Part shown: positions 34,818-44,274 of the stretch, piece by piece | Layout: each line of letters opens with the position of its first letter | Numbering within the stretch: the stretch's first letter is position 1 | Origin: JAWVFM01 sp963841455 | GTDB lineage: Bacteria > Actinomycetota > Thermoleophilia > Solirubrobacterales > 70-9 | Direction of reading: 5' to 3' | Assembly: GCA_963841455.1 (NCBI GenBank) | Contig: CAWJCU010000009.1 | Span: 73,423-137,422 of the forward strand | Length of the DNA: 64,000 nucleotides | Notes under the pieces: model-generated | Told to the model about the DNA's origin: nothing | Seen by the model: only the letters and a program-made list of their open reading frames with translations | Database searches by the model: none | Translations under genes and position numbers: made by a program

Positions 34818-35506
34818 CGCTCCGCCCCCCGCGGCGCCCCGGGCACCAGCTCGTCCTGGGACCCGAGCGTGATCTCGCCCCTGAGAGCGCCCACGCGCGA
34901 TGGCGGCAGGTCGAGCCGGACGAGCGAGCGGAGGAAGAGCCGGCAGACGAGCCCGTGGATGCGCAGCTGGGTGTTGGAGTAGAGCCAGGTGCCGAAGCGC
35001 GCGAACCGTCCGCGGCCGCGAATCCAGGGATAGAAGTTCCGCACCTCAACCCGCACGCGCACGAGCTCGAAGCCCGGCCCCGGATCGAGGTCGCCTCCCG
35101 CGGCGCGGCGGTCCACATCGATCCGCAGGAAGCCGCGATCGCGCCCCTCGCGGGCCACCAACAGGCCGCGCTCGATCCGCCAGGTCACCGAGCCCCGGTC
35201 ACCGTCGCCCTCGTACTCGGGTCGGCGAAAGCGAAGGAGCGGCAGATGCCGCGAGAAGAGGACGACCGTCCTCGAGTCGGGGGCGTAGACAACGCGGATG
35301 ATGCCGAGGGAGATCCTGCCAAGAAAGCGCCAGTAGCTGCGAGCGAGCCGCTCCAGGTACTCGGGTTTCCACAGGCGGTCGAGCGCCTCCCGGGGCACGG
35401 CCGCATCTGCCTCCTGGACCGACGAGACGGAGCCGGTCTCCGAGACCTCGTCGCGCTCGGGCTCGCGAAGAATTCGCACGCCAGGTTCTTCCATCACGCC
35501 CATCAT
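34814..35506 (-). CDS. Conserved hypothetical protein
   Basis: 230 residues from the ATG at 35506 (a second ATG follows directly and another three codons later). Recognisable segments are LWKPEYLERLARSYWRFLGR, ISLGIIRVVYAPDSRTVVLF, VTWRIERGLLVAREGRD and FYPWIRGRGRF. I have the impression of a family frequent in Thermoleophilia, without a known function. There is no signal peptide. It is the first gene of a three-gene overlapping unit with the NAD(P)-binding and SRPBCC proteins and is divergent from a metallophosphoesterase. Confidence 0.7.
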   Translation of the reverse strand: MMGVMEEPGVRILREPERDEVSETGSVSSVQEADAAVPREALDRLWKPEYLERLARSYWRFLGRISLGIIRVVYAPDSRTVVLFSRHLPLLRFRRPEYEGDGDRGSVTWRIERGLLVAREGRDRGFLRIDVDRRAAGGDLDPGPGFELVRVRVEVRNFYPWIRGRGRFARFGTWLYSNTQLRIHGLVCRLFLRSLVRLDLPPSRVGALRGEITLGSQDELVPGAPRGAER

Positions 35507-35558
35507 CGCGCGCGCGACCCCGATCCGGCGCAGCACCGCGGCAAACGAGGCTGGCACG

Positions 35559-36695
35559 ATGCGCCGGATGCGAACCGTCGTCCTCTCGGACATGCACCTC
35601 GGGACCGCGAACGACGCCGACCTTCTGCGCCGCCCCTCGTTCCTCGCCCTGCTCACGGGGTTCGTCGAGGGCGCCGATCGAGTGGTCCTCCTCGGCGACG
35701 TCCTGGAACTGCGCGACCGGCCGATCAACCGGGTCGTCGAGCTCGCCCGGCCAGTGTTCGAGGCACTCGGCAAGGCGCTGGGCGAGGGCGGTGAGATCGT
35801 CGTCGTCGCCGGCAACCACGACCACCACATCGCCGAGGCGTGGCTCGAGCGGCGCGCTCTGACGTCGTCCGAGCCGCTCGGCCTCGAGCACTTTGCCGAG
35901 CCGGAGGGCGCGCTCGCCGCGCTCGCCGCGCGAGCGCGCCCGGCCGCCGTGCGGTTCGCCTATCCGGGTCTCTGGCTCGGCGAGGGCGTCTACGCGATGC
36001 ACGGGCACTTCCTCGACCGCCACCTGACCATCCCGACCTTCGAGCGGCTGGGAGTGGCCATGGTGGAGCGCATCCTCGGCGCGCCGCCGGCGGGAGACCC
36101 GCTGGCCCCGCCTGACGGCGAGGAGCCGATCACGCCGGACGAGTACGAGAGCGCGCAGGCCCCGGTCTACTCGCTGCTCTACGCACTCGCGCAAGCGTCG
36201 GCTCCGTCGCGCGTAGCCGGCGCCGGCCCGAGCGCCCGCGTCTGGCAGGCGCTCGGCGGTGGCGAGGGGCGCGGGTCGAAGGTGCGCGGATGGCTTCTCG
36301 GCACGGTCGCCGTGCCAGGTGCGGTGGGCGTCGCCAATCGCCTCGGCCTCGGCCCGGTCCGCTCCGACCTCTCCCCCGGCGCGATCACGAGCGCCGGCGT
36401 GATAGCGATGGGCGAGGTCGTCGAGCGCCTCGAGATCGGCGCCGACGCCGAATGGGTTCTGTTCGGCCACACCCACCGGCGGGGACCCCGCGAGGGCGAG
36501 GCCCCATGGCAGGCCGGCGCGTCGACGCGCCTTCTCAACACCGGGAGCTGGGTCCATTCCCCTGGCGTCCTCGGCGCGACGGCGGCCGAGAGCGGCTGGT
36601 GGCCGGGGACGGTCGCAGAGCTCGACGGGGCCGGGCCACGGCTCGTGCACCTCCTCGAGGGTCTTTCGCGCGAGGACCTGAAGCGGCTTGACTGA
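35559..36695 (+). CDS. Calcineurin-like metallophosphoesterase
   Basis: 378 residues from ATG 35559; an ATG three codons later is equally possible. All metal-binding blocks are present: VVLSDMHLGT (DxH), VVLLGDVLEL (GD), VVAGNHDHHIAE (GNHD), YAMHGHF and FGHTHRRG (GHxH). It hydrolyses phosphoesters with a two-metal centre. The middle (residues 170-260) is a long insertion not typical of the minimal fold. Substrate unknown; UDP-diacylglucosamine hydrolases and similar proteins share the DxH ... GHTHR architecture. Confidence 0.87.
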   Translation: MRRMRTVVLSDMHLGTANDADLLRRPSFLALLTGFVEGADRVVLLGDVLELRDRPINRVVELARPVFEALGKALGEGGEIVVVAGNHDHHIAEAWLERRALTSSEPLGLEHFAEPEGALAALAARARPAAVRFAYPGLWLGEGVYAMHGHFLDRHLTIPTFERLGVAMVERILGAPPAGDPLAPPDGEEPITPDEYESAQAPVYSLLYALAQASAPSRVAGAGPSARVWQALGGGEGRGSKVRGWLLGTVAVPGAVGVANRLGLGPVRSDLSPGAITSAGVIAMGEVVERLEIGADAEWVLFGHTHRRGPREGEAPWQAGASTRLLNTGSWVHSPGVLGATAAESGWWPGTVAELDGAGPRLVHLLEGLSREDLKRLD

Positions 36696-36727
36696 ATGTT
36701 GAGCCCCGCTCGCTAGCGTTGGCCACG

Positions 36728-37648
36728 ATGGCTGGGGTAGCGATCGAGGTCTCCCGACTGCGCAAGAGCTACGGGGACAACGAGGCGGTCCGCGGGATCA
36801 GCTTCCAGGTCGAGGCCGGCGAGGTCTTCGGCTTCCTGGGCCCCAACGGGGCCGGCAAGACGACGACGATCGAGATCCTCGAGGGGTACCGCAAGCGGAC
36901 GGGAGGCGAAGTGTCCGTTCTCGGATCCGACCCGGGCAGGCCCACGCGCTCGTGGCGCGAGCGCATCGGCCTCGTTCTTCAGGAGTGCGAGCTCGACCCG
37001 ACGCTCACCGTCGGTGAGATCGTGACCCTGTTCGCGAGCTTCTATCCCCGCCCGCGCCCCGTCGACGAGACCATCGAGCTCGTCGGGCTCGCCGCCAAGT
37101 CGGCGGCGCGCAGCGGGACCCTCTCTGGCGGGCAGCGACGGCGCCTCGACGTCGCCGTCGGGATCATCGGCGACCCCGAGCTGATCTTCCTCGACGAGCC
37201 CACCACCGGGTTCGATCCCTCAGCCCGCCGCGATGCATGGAACATGATCGAGGGACTGCGGCAGCTCGGGAAGACGATCTTCCTGACCACTCACTACATG
37301 GACGAGGCCGAGCACCTGGCCGACCGGGTCGCGATCCTGCGCAGCGGAGAGATCGTCGCCCAGGGGACGACGTCGGAGCTCGGCGCGGGGACGGCGGCGA
37401 AGACCGTGATCCGCTTTCGCGTCCCCGACGGAACCGGGGCGTCCGACCTCGAGGGGCTCCTTGGCGCCCCCGTTTCGCTGTCGGGCGACGTGGCGACGGC
37501 CGAGGTCGACCAGCCGCAGGCGCCGCTTCACCGACTCACTGGCTGGGCCGAGGAGCGCGGGATCGTGCTCGAGGGGCTCGAGGCGACCCGTCCTCGTCTC
37601 GAGGACATCTTCCTGGAGCTGACCGGGGACGGTGCGAGCCATGGATGA
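36728..37648 (+). CDS. ABC transporter ATP-binding protein
   Basis: 306 residues: Walker A GPNGAGKTTT, Q-loop LVLQECELDP, signature LSGGQRRRLDVA, Walker B LIFLDEPTTGFD and switch His in LTTHYMDEAEH. The C-terminal 80 residues are a DrrA-type accessory domain (LEATRPRLEDIFLELTGD). ATG at 36728 is preferred over a TTG nine bases earlier. It is the nucleotide-binding half of the exporter whose permease overlaps its 3' end. Such DrrAB-like pairs export drugs, lipids or polysaccharides. Confidence 0.92.
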   Translation: MAGVAIEVSRLRKSYGDNEAVRGISFQVEAGEVFGFLGPNGAGKTTTIEILEGYRKRTGGEVSVLGSDPGRPTRSWRERIGLVLQECELDPTLTVGEIVTLFASFYPRPRPVDETIELVGLAAKSAARSGTLSGGQRRRLDVAVGIIGDPELIFLDEPTTGFDPSARRDAWNMIEGLRQLGKTIFLTTHYMDEAEHLADRVAILRSGEIVAQGTTSELGAGTAAKTVIRFRVPDGTGASDLEGLLGAPVSLSGDVATAEVDQPQAPLHRLTGWAEERGIVLEGLEATRPRLEDIFLELTGDGASHG

Positions 37649-38429
37649 CCTGGGCCTCGTGGCGCTCCAGGCGCGCTATTCGCTCGTGGCGCTCTTTCGG
37701 ACGCCGCGGGCCGTGATCTTCGGCGTCGTGTTCCCCCCGCTCCTCGTGGTGATCTTCAACTCGATCTTCGCCAAGTCGAGCGGCCCCGACGTCGTCCACT
37801 TCGACGGCACGACGCTCTCGAACGAGTCCTACTTCACGGCCGGGATCATGGCCTACGCGATCACGCTCTCCTCGTATGCCACGCTCGCGATCACGCTCAC
37901 GGCGCAGCGCGAGAGCGGACAGCTGAAGCGCTACCGCGGAACGCCGGTGCCGGCGTGGACGTTCATCGCCGCCCTCGTCGCCCGGTCGATCGCGCTGACC
38001 TGCCTGACCGTGGCAGCGACCTTCGCGGCCGGGGCCGCCTACGGGGCGAGCATCTCGGGCGAGGGAGTCATCGGCCTAGTCGTCTACGCCGTACTGGGGA
38101 CCGCGACGATGTGCGCGCTGGGAATCGCGCTCACCGCGGTCACGCCGAATGCGGAGGCGGCGAGCGCGATCGCGCCGTTCAGCGCCGTAATTCTGTCCTT
38201 CGTGTCGGGGGTCTTCGTCCCGATCGACCAGATCAGCTCAACGCTCGCCGACGTGGGCCGCATCTTCCCCCTGGCTCATCTCGCCGAGGGTCTCCAGCGG
38301 TCATACGCAGGCACCGGGGGCACCGGACTCGACCTCGGCAACGTCGCGGCACTCGCCGGCTGGGCGGCGATCGCCGTGGTCGTCGCGACCCGCCGCTTCC
38401 GCTGGGAGCCGCAGGCGGCACGCGGCTAG
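37641..38429 (+). CDS. ABC-2 type transporter permease
   Basis: 262 residues with six membrane helices and an ABC-2 layout: the first helix RTPRAVIFGVVFPPLLVVIF, a small outside loop, and the core SYATLAITLTAQRESGQLKR YRG-type segment between helices 2 and 3. It starts inside the last codons of the ATPase gene, overlapping by eight bases, so the two are co-translated. It forms the membrane channel of the exporter. Confidence 0.9.
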   Translation: MDDLGLVALQARYSLVALFRTPRAVIFGVVFPPLLVVIFNSIFAKSSGPDVVHFDGTTLSNESYFTAGIMAYAITLSSYATLAITLTAQRESGQLKRYRGTPVPAWTFIAALVARSIALTCLTVAATFAAGAAYGASISGEGVIGLVVYAVLGTATMCALGIALTAVTPNAEAASAIAPFSAVILSFVSGVFVPIDQISSTLADVGRIFPLAHLAEGLQRSYAGTGGTGLDLGNVAALAGWAAIAVVVATRRFRWEPQAARG

Positions 38430-38440
38430 GCTTACACCCG

Positions 38441-39817
38441 ATGCGAGCACGGATGCTCACCGCGGGACTCGCGGCCGCGTGCCTTCTGGCCGCGGCGACC
38501 TCGGCGTCCGCCGCCGTTCGCCACGCCACGATCGACGGCGCCAACGGGCCGGGGCCCGCGAAGTACAACAAGGTCTTCGTGAGCGAGTTCGGGCCCGCCT
38601 CGGCGAAGCACGTGCTCGTGCTCATGCCCGGCTTCGAGGGTGGCGCCGGCGACTTCACGCTCGACGCCAAGTATCTCGTCAAGAACATCCCGAACCTCCA
38701 GGTCTGGGCGATCGACCGTCGCAGCCAGGCGCTCGAGTCGAACGGCGTCTTCAAGCAGGCGCTGGCCGGCAAGGTGACGCTGCAGCAGATGTTCGACTAC
38801 TACCTGGGCTGGCTCTCCAACGGGGGAACGCCCGCCAATCACTTCAACTTCCTCGACGGCACCAAGTACGCGTTTGCCAAGCAGTGGGGCCTGCCGCTTG
38901 CGCTCCGCGACGAGCGCCAAGTGGTGCTCGCAGCGCGAGACGGCGGGCGCCGGCAGGTGATTCTCGGCGGCCATTCCCTCGGCGCCTCGATGACCGTCGC
39001 GTACGCGAGCTGGGACTTCAACGGCCACCCCGGCTACAAGGACGTCGACGGCCTCGTACTAATCGACGGCGGCCTGCTCGGCAGCTTTCAGAGCTACAAC
39101 CTCGCGCAGGCGAAGGCGGCCGTCGCGAAGCTCGACGACCCCGCAACGAGCCCGTTCTCCGACCTCCTTGGGCTCGGCTTCCCCGAGGCGGCGGGGCTGT
39201 TCGCCGACGTCGGCGGGATCTACGCGCGCCTTGCCCCGACGGCGAGCGCGACGACGCTCCAGAGCTACCCGCTGCTGCCCGCGGACTTCAACCCGCCCTT
39301 CCCGGTCACCGACAGGGCGCTCTTCGGCTACGCGTTCGACCGCGACACCTCCCCGGCCTCCCTGTCGCTTCTGCACGTGAACGCCGGAGCCCTCGCCTCG
39401 TCCGGCGACCCGCGGGACTGGGTGGACGGCGGCGTGACGCCGATCGCGAACCTCGCGAAGACATTCGGTCAGCAGCCCAGCGACGCGGTCGAGTGGTACT
39501 TCCCCGACCGGCTGCGGATCGACACCAACGGCGCCGCGGCGCTGAAGCAGAACGCCGCCGCCAAGTTCCTCGGCCTTCACATCGACGGGCCGCGGAAGGT
39601 GAACGTCCCGCTCTACGCGATCCAGACCGACCTCACGCACGGGGGCGTCCTGCGCGGGGCGCGGCGGTTCATCAGCGAGGCGCGCACGACGCGGGCGGAG
39701 TCGACGCTCGTCAATGCTGACCCGCAGATGAGCCACCTCGACCCGCTCACGGCGGCGTCCGGCAAGAACACGTTCCTGAAGACCGTCGTTCCCTACCTCA
39801 AGAGCACCTTCCGCTAG
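38441..39817 (+). CDS. Secreted alpha/beta hydrolase
   Basis: 458 residues with a signal peptide (MRARMLTAGLAAACLLAAAT then SASA). The nucleophile motif is ILGGHSLGASMTVAYAS; VWAIDRRSQALESNGVF is the typical strand-turn, and a late His in MSHLDPLTAASGKN may complete the triad. The length suggests a large lid. It begins 11 bases after the ABC permease and may share its transcript. Likely an extracellular esterase or lipase; substrate unknown. Confidence 0.85.
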   Translation: MRARMLTAGLAAACLLAAATSASAAVRHATIDGANGPGPAKYNKVFVSEFGPASAKHVLVLMPGFEGGAGDFTLDAKYLVKNIPNLQVWAIDRRSQALESNGVFKQALAGKVTLQQMFDYYLGWLSNGGTPANHFNFLDGTKYAFAKQWGLPLALRDERQVVLAARDGGRRQVILGGHSLGASMTVAYASWDFNGHPGYKDVDGLVLIDGGLLGSFQSYNLAQAKAAVAKLDDPATSPFSDLLGLGFPEAAGLFADVGGIYARLAPTASATTLQSYPLLPADFNPPFPVTDRALFGYAFDRDTSPASLSLLHVNAGALASSGDPRDWVDGGVTPIANLAKTFGQQPSDAVEWYFPDRLRIDTNGAAALKQNAAAKFLGLHIDGPRKVNVPLYAIQTDLTHGGVLRGARRFISEARTTRAESTLVNADPQMSHLDPLTAASGKNTFLKTVVPYLKSTFR

Positions 39818-39840
39818 CCGACGCCGGCGCCGCGCCCCCC

Positions 39841-39887
39841 GCGAACGTCCCTCACTGGGGATATGCACGGCGCTCAGGGACGTTCAC
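39841..39887. repeat. Intergenic palindromic repeat, copy C
   Basis: Left arm GCGAACGTCCC (39841-39851) and right arm GGGACGTTCAC (39877-39887) match at ten of eleven paired bases, with a 25-base spacer. The right arm encodes the last residues of the DUF559-type gene (GERP) and the TGA stop falls next to it at 39874-39876. Same family as copies A, B and D. Confidence 0.72.
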
Positions 39888-40751
39888 CGAGGGCACTGGC
39901 CAGCAGCATGTGCGGACGGCCGTAGACGTCGTCCGAGGAAACACGCGATACGGTCCATCCAGGCCGCCTTCCAAGCCGCCTCCTTTCCTACGTCCTCCCC
40001 GACGCCGAGGTGGAACGGCCCGCCGTCGATCTCGACGATGAGCCGGACCCGCCGGCCAGCTCAGGTCAGCCTCCTCCTCGTTGATCCGCGCGTTCAGCCG
40101 TCGGAGCGGACCGCTCGCCTCGGCGAGCAGCTCCACGGCTCGGATCTCGGCACCGCTGCGGGCGCGCTCAAGCGGCAGGCCTCGACAGCGGGCGACCGTG
40201 GCTGCGAGGCGGCCCGACCCCCGTCGACCCCGGTAGCCGAGAGCATCGCCGAGGCCGTCGAGGTCGATGAGTTTGACCCGCACCGCCTCACGCACGGCGC
40301 GCGCGAGAGCACGGTCGCTCACCTTGGCGCTCGGGTCAAGCAATGTCCGGGCGACGGAGGTGATCGGAATGCCGTTCAGCTCAGTGCAGTCCCCTTCGAG
40401 CGTCGAGCTGCGATAGACGCGGAGCCCGCCGTGGCGGCGCGGGCCACCGCTGCCCGGACGCGTAACCGTCTCGGCGGGACGCGGCAGCGACAGGAAACCC
40501 AACGCCGCCGCCGCGCTCACGTGGCTGAGCTTCGTCTCCGGCGCCGTCAGGGTGGCCCCCATCCAAAGGCCCCAGTCGTCGTGCTCGAGAACGGGCGCCA
40601 CGGCGAACACCGCCTGCTCAACCGCCACCAGCCGTCCCGCGTCGATCCGATGGCGAATGGCTTCCTCGCCCAGCCCCAGCGCCGCCAGTTGTGACCGAGA
40701 GATGCGATTGAACTCGCGGCCAGCCAACTCGGCCACACGAGCGTCCTTCAT
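39874..40751 (-). CDS. AbiEi-like winged-helix protein with C-terminal DUF559 (Vsr-type) nuclease domain, frameshifted
   Basis: The N-terminal half reads MKDARVAELAGREFNRISRS, then EEAIRHRIDAGRLVAVEQAV and SVARTLLDPSAKVSDRALAR, the winged-helix/AbiEi antitoxin-like architecture usual in actinobacterial DUF559 proteins. The C-terminal domain needs two frame changes, near 40055 and 39960, and then reads RVRLIVEIDGGPFHLGVGED (the EIDG...H motif of PD-(D/E)XK nucleases) and WTVSRVSSDDVYGRPHMLLA, stopping at 39874. As written the frame runs to 39852 with a nonsense tail. The start codon lies in the spacer of palindrome D and the stop beside an arm of palindrome C. The pieces imply an intact nuclease-like protein of about 290 residues. 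Confidence 0.7.
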
Positions 40752-40783
40752 CCCCCCGTATAACCCCGGCTCCGGGACGTTCG
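40738..40783. repeat. Degenerate palindromic repeat, copy D
   Basis: The right arm GGGACGTTCG (40774-40783) is perfect; the left arm CGAGCGTCCT (40738-40747) matches eight of ten bases; the spacer is 26 bases, as in copies A and B. The left arm codes for the second to fifth residues of the DUF559-type gene and the spacer contains its ATG. The right arm lies in the gap before the WS/DGAT gene. Confidence 0.55.
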
Positions 40784-40834
40784 CCCCGTTGGGTTTGCAG
40801 CCGCTGTGCGATGATCGGCACGAAGGGAAACGGA

Positions 40835-42337
40835 GTGCGGCAGCTCACCAGCCTCGACGCGCAGTTCCTGGCGCTCGAGACCCCACGACAGACTGGCCAC
40901 GTAGGTGGCCTGGCGATCCTGGACCCCGAGTCAAGGCCCGGGGCGCCGCTCGACATCACCGCCATCCAGGAGCTGATCGCGGACCGGCTGCCGTTGCTGC
41001 CACCAATGCGCTGGCGTCTGGCCGAGGTGCCGCTGGGCCTCGACTACCCCTACTGGGTCGACGATGCCGACTTCGATTTGGAGTACCACGTCCGCGAGCT
41101 CGCGCTACCCGCGCCCGGCAGCGACGCGCAGCTCGCCGAGCAGGTGGCGCGGATCTTCGCCCGGCCGCTCGACCGCGCCCGCCCGCTGTGGGAGCTCTAC
41201 CTGATCTGGGGCCTCGAGTCGGGGAACGTCGCGATGCTGACCAAGATCCACCACGCGCTGATCGATGGGCTGTCCGGCGCGGAGATCCTGGGGGCGCTAT
41301 TCGACCTCGAGCCGGAGGGCCGCGAGGTCACCGAGCGGATGCCGGCACCCGACGAGCGGCCGAGCGACGCGGCGATGCTCGCCCGTGGGATCGCCGGACT
41401 ACCGCGATACCCGCTGCGGATGCTGCGCTCGCTCCCATCCGCCCTGCCGAACCTCGACGAGACGCCATTCGGGACGATTCCCGGCACCCACGCGGTCGCG
41501 CGGCTGGCCGAGCGGGCCGGGAAGGCCATCGGGCGGGACGGCGTGCTCGAGAAGCGCAGCAACCTGAAAGCGCCGAAGACCTCCTTCAACGGCCGCGTCT
41601 CCCCCCATCGCCGCTTCGCCTTCGGACAGCTCTCACTCGACGAGGTGAAGAAGGTCAAGAACGAACACGGCGTCACCGTCAACGACGTCGTCGTCTCGAT
41701 CTGCGCTGGCGCGGTGCGCCGTTGGCTCGTCGATCACGGTGAGCTGCCGAGCGACCCGCTCGTGGCGCAGATCCCGGTGTCGGTGCGCACCAGCGAGCAG
41801 GCGGGCACCTACGGCAACCGGATCATGCTGATGTCGGCGCCGCTGTTCACGAACGAGCCGGACCCGGTCGCGCGCCTCCGCCGCACGCACGAGGCGATGG
41901 GCGACATGAAGCAACGCCACCGCGCCCTTCCCGCCGGCCTCCTCCAGGACGCAAACCACTTCATCCCTCCAGCCGTGTTCGCCCGCGCCGCGCGCGCCAC
42001 CTTCACGGTCGCGACCTCGAGCCGCGGCCGGCCGACCTGGAACCTCGTGATCTCGAACGTCCCCGGTCCGCAGACTCCCCTCTACTGCGCGGGCGCAAGG
42101 GTCGTGGCCAACTATCCGGTCTCGGTGATCACCGACGGCATGGGGCTCAACATCACCGTCATGAGCTACTGCGGGAGCATGGACTTCGGCATCGTCTCCG
42201 ACCGCGATCAGATGCCCGACGTCCAGTGCCTGATCGACTGGATCTCGGACGAGCTCGACGAGCTCAAGCCGAAGCGGCGGGGGCGGCGCGGACGCTCCAA
42301 CGGCGCCAAGGCCGACGCGGCCCCCACCTCCGCCTAG
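40835..42337 (+). CDS. WS/DGAT wax ester synthase / diacylglycerol acyltransferase
   Basis: 500 residues from the GTG at 40835, which follows GAAGGGAA; an in-frame ATG at 40811 lacks a ribosome-binding site. The active-site motif is KIHHALIDGLSG (HHxxxDG), with N-terminal RQLTSLDAQFLALE and the C-terminal WNLVISNVPGPQTPLY and YGNRIMLM segments of the family. It esterifies acyl-CoA to diacylglycerol or fatty alcohols, making storage lipids. The basic tail KPKRRGRRGRSNGAK is an extension. A palindrome half-site lies just upstream. Confidence 0.92.
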   Translation: MRQLTSLDAQFLALETPRQTGHVGGLAILDPESRPGAPLDITAIQELIADRLPLLPPMRWRLAEVPLGLDYPYWVDDADFDLEYHVRELALPAPGSDAQLAEQVARIFARPLDRARPLWELYLIWGLESGNVAMLTKIHHALIDGLSGAEILGALFDLEPEGREVTERMPAPDERPSDAAMLARGIAGLPRYPLRMLRSLPSALPNLDETPFGTIPGTHAVARLAERAGKAIGRDGVLEKRSNLKAPKTSFNGRVSPHRRFAFGQLSLDEVKKVKNEHGVTVNDVVVSICAGAVRRWLVDHGELPSDPLVAQIPVSVRTSEQAGTYGNRIMLMSAPLFTNEPDPVARLRRTHEAMGDMKQRHRALPAGLLQDANHFIPPAVFARAARATFTVATSSRGRPTWNLVISNVPGPQTPLYCAGARVVANYPVSVITDGMGLNITVMSYCGSMDFGIVSDRDQMPDVQCLIDWISDELDELKPKRRGRRGRSNGAKADAAPTSA

Positions 42338-42354
42338 CTGCCCCGCCGCGCGGC

Positions 42355-42370
42355 GAGGGGTTACCCCCTC
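42355..42370 (+). terminator. Short hairpin after WS/DGAT gene
   Basis: GAGGGG (42355-42360) can pair with CCCCTC (42365-42370) over a four-base loop. It follows the WS/DGAT stop by about 17 bases. No T-run follows, so it is a weak terminator candidate. Confidence 0.3.
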
Positions 42371-42438
42371 TCTAACCTGCTTGCGGGGCAGGCTGAGGCC
42401 GCGTAACCGCGAACTTACCCCGACGGCACTCGAGTCAA

Positions 42439-44268
42439 ATGCCACGTCCCCGCGACAGCCGCTTGCCGTACATGCCGGGCATCGACGCCCTGCGCGCGAT
42501 CGCCGTGCTGGCGGTGTTCTTCTACCACACGGGCGCCGGCTGGATGCCCGGGGGATTCCTCGGCGTCGACGTCTTCTTCGTCATCAGCGGCTACCTGATC
42601 ACGGCCCTGCTGCTGAGCGAGATTCACGAGCGCGACCACATCAGCGTCATCGCGTTCTGGCTACGTCGTGCGCGGCGCCTGCTGCCGGCCGTGGCGGTGA
42701 TGATCGCCGTGACGCTCGTCGTCGCGGCATTGGTCATCCCGAGCGACATCGCGAGCCTGCGCAGCGACGCCCTCTCCTCCCTGTTCTACGTCAACAACTG
42801 GCACCTGATCTTCACCCACCAGTCGTACTTCCAGGAGTTCGGCCAGCCTTCCCTCTTCAGGCACCTCTGGTCGCTCTCGGTCGAGGAGCAGTTCTATCTG
42901 TTCTGGCCGCTTCTGTTTGCGGCCGGGATCGCGCTCTTCGGGCGCAGGCGGCTCCTGCTCGGTGTTCTCGCCGGCGTCTTCCTCTCGACGGTCCTCATGA
43001 TCGTCCTCTTCAACCCCGAGGGCAGCACCGACAGGGTGTTCTACGGCACCGATACCCGAGCGGTCGGCCTGCTGGTGGGCGTGGCGCTGGCGATGATCTG
43101 GCATCCCAGCGACCTGCGAAGGGCGGCGAGTCGCTCCGGCTGGTGGCTCGACGCGATCGGGCTGTTCGCGCTCTTCATGGTCGTGCGGGACCTCTTCACC
43201 GTCCATGACTTCGAGCCGAGCCTCTATCGCGGCGGCTTTCTCCTGCTGGCGATCTGGACCGGCCTTCTCGTGGCGACCCTCGCCCATCCCGCCGCCAGGC
43301 TCGGGCGGATCCTCGGCAACAAGCCGATGGTCTGGCTCGGTCTGCGGAGCTACAGCTTCTACCTCTGGCACTGGCCGATCCTCATGCTCACTCGGCCGCA
43401 TCTCGACGTCTCGCTGAGCGGCCCGGTACTGGTGACCCTTCAGCTCGCCGCAACGCTCCTTCTCGCCGACCTCTCCTACCGCTACGTCGAGCAGCCGTTC
43501 CGTCACCGGCGTGACTCGGCCTCTGCGCCCGGCTGGGTGCGACTCGGACGGCCGGCCCTCGCGGCGGCCGTCCTGGCGACAGTCTTCCTGGTCGGCTGGA
43601 GCGGCCTCGTAACCACGAGCGGGAGCGGCGTTCAGCGGGCGAGCGCGCGACCGCGCACGAAGATCGTCACCACCGCGGCCGCGGTCCCTGCGGCCCCCGT
43701 CGCACGGGGGGAGCGCGGCGGCAACCCGGTGCGCGCCCTATCAGCGGGCACCTCGCAGCGCCCCGATGCCAAGCAGGCGCCCGGTAAGGGCAGCGGCGAT
43801 GGCCGCTCAGGGGGCGCCGTCCTCGCGGTCGGCGACTCGGTCATGCTCGGCGCCGCGACGGACCTCGCGCAGACCCTTGGCGGCGAGACCATCGTGAACG
43901 CGAAGGAGGGCCGCCAGGCGACGGAGTACCCCGGCGTCATCGACGACTACCGGAAGAAGGGGGACCTGCCCGGCACCGTCATCATCCAAGTCGGCAACAA
44001 CGGCCCGGTCTACTCCGACGAGCTGACGGCGATCCGCGACGCACTCAAGGGGGTCGCCCGCGTCTACTTAGTCAACGTCGAGGTCCCCCGCTCCTGGCAG
44101 GGCGAGGTCAACGGGGAGCTCGAGTCGTTCGTGAGTTCATGGCCCCAGGCCAAGCTGGTCGACTGGTATGACACCGTCCGATCCGGCATGACGTACGACG
44201 GCATCCACCTGAACCCCTCCGGCCAGGCCGCCTACACGAGCCTCATCACCGGCGCCGTGCGCGGCTGA
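42439..44268 (+). CDS. Acyltransferase 3 (OafA/YrhL type) with SGNH-like C-terminal domain
   Basis: 609 residues. The N-terminal 370 residues are a ten-helix acyltransferase 3 membrane domain: MPGIDALRAIAVLAVFFYH with the His, FWLRRARRLLPAVAV with RxxR, and SFYLWHWPILML. After a Ser/Pro/Gly-rich linker (residues 395-455) comes an SGNH domain with block I VLAVGDSVMLGAA, IIQVGNNGPVY (Asn block) and block V YDGIHLNPSGQAAY with Asp and His. It moves acyl groups to surface polysaccharides or peptidoglycan on the outside of the membrane. Confidence 0.9.
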   Translation: MPRPRDSRLPYMPGIDALRAIAVLAVFFYHTGAGWMPGGFLGVDVFFVISGYLITALLLSEIHERDHISVIAFWLRRARRLLPAVAVMIAVTLVVAALVIPSDIASLRSDALSSLFYVNNWHLIFTHQSYFQEFGQPSLFRHLWSLSVEEQFYLFWPLLFAAGIALFGRRRLLLGVLAGVFLSTVLMIVLFNPEGSTDRVFYGTDTRAVGLLVGVALAMIWHPSDLRRAASRSGWWLDAIGLFALFMVVRDLFTVHDFEPSLYRGGFLLLAIWTGLLVATLAHPAARLGRILGNKPMVWLGLRSYSFYLWHWPILMLTRPHLDVSLSGPVLVTLQLAATLLLADLSYRYVEQPFRHRRDSASAPGWVRLGRPALAAAVLATVFLVGWSGLVTTSGSGVQRASARPRTKIVTTAAAVPAAPVARGERGGNPVRALSAGTSQRPDAKQAPGKGSGDGRSGGAVLAVGDSVMLGAATDLAQTLGGETIVNAKEGRQATEYPGVIDDYRKKGDLPGTVIIQVGNNGPVYSDELTAIRDALKGVARVYLVNVEVPRSWQGEVNGELESFVSSWPQAKLVDWYDTVRSGMTYDGIHLNPSGQAAYTSLITGAVRG

Positions 44269-44274
44269 CCCTCC

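Noticed and set aside
42338..42438. Riboswitch upstream of the acyltransferase gene
   Set aside because: A GAGGGG/CCCCTC hairpin and some GGGG words are present, but no known aptamer pattern could be recognised.
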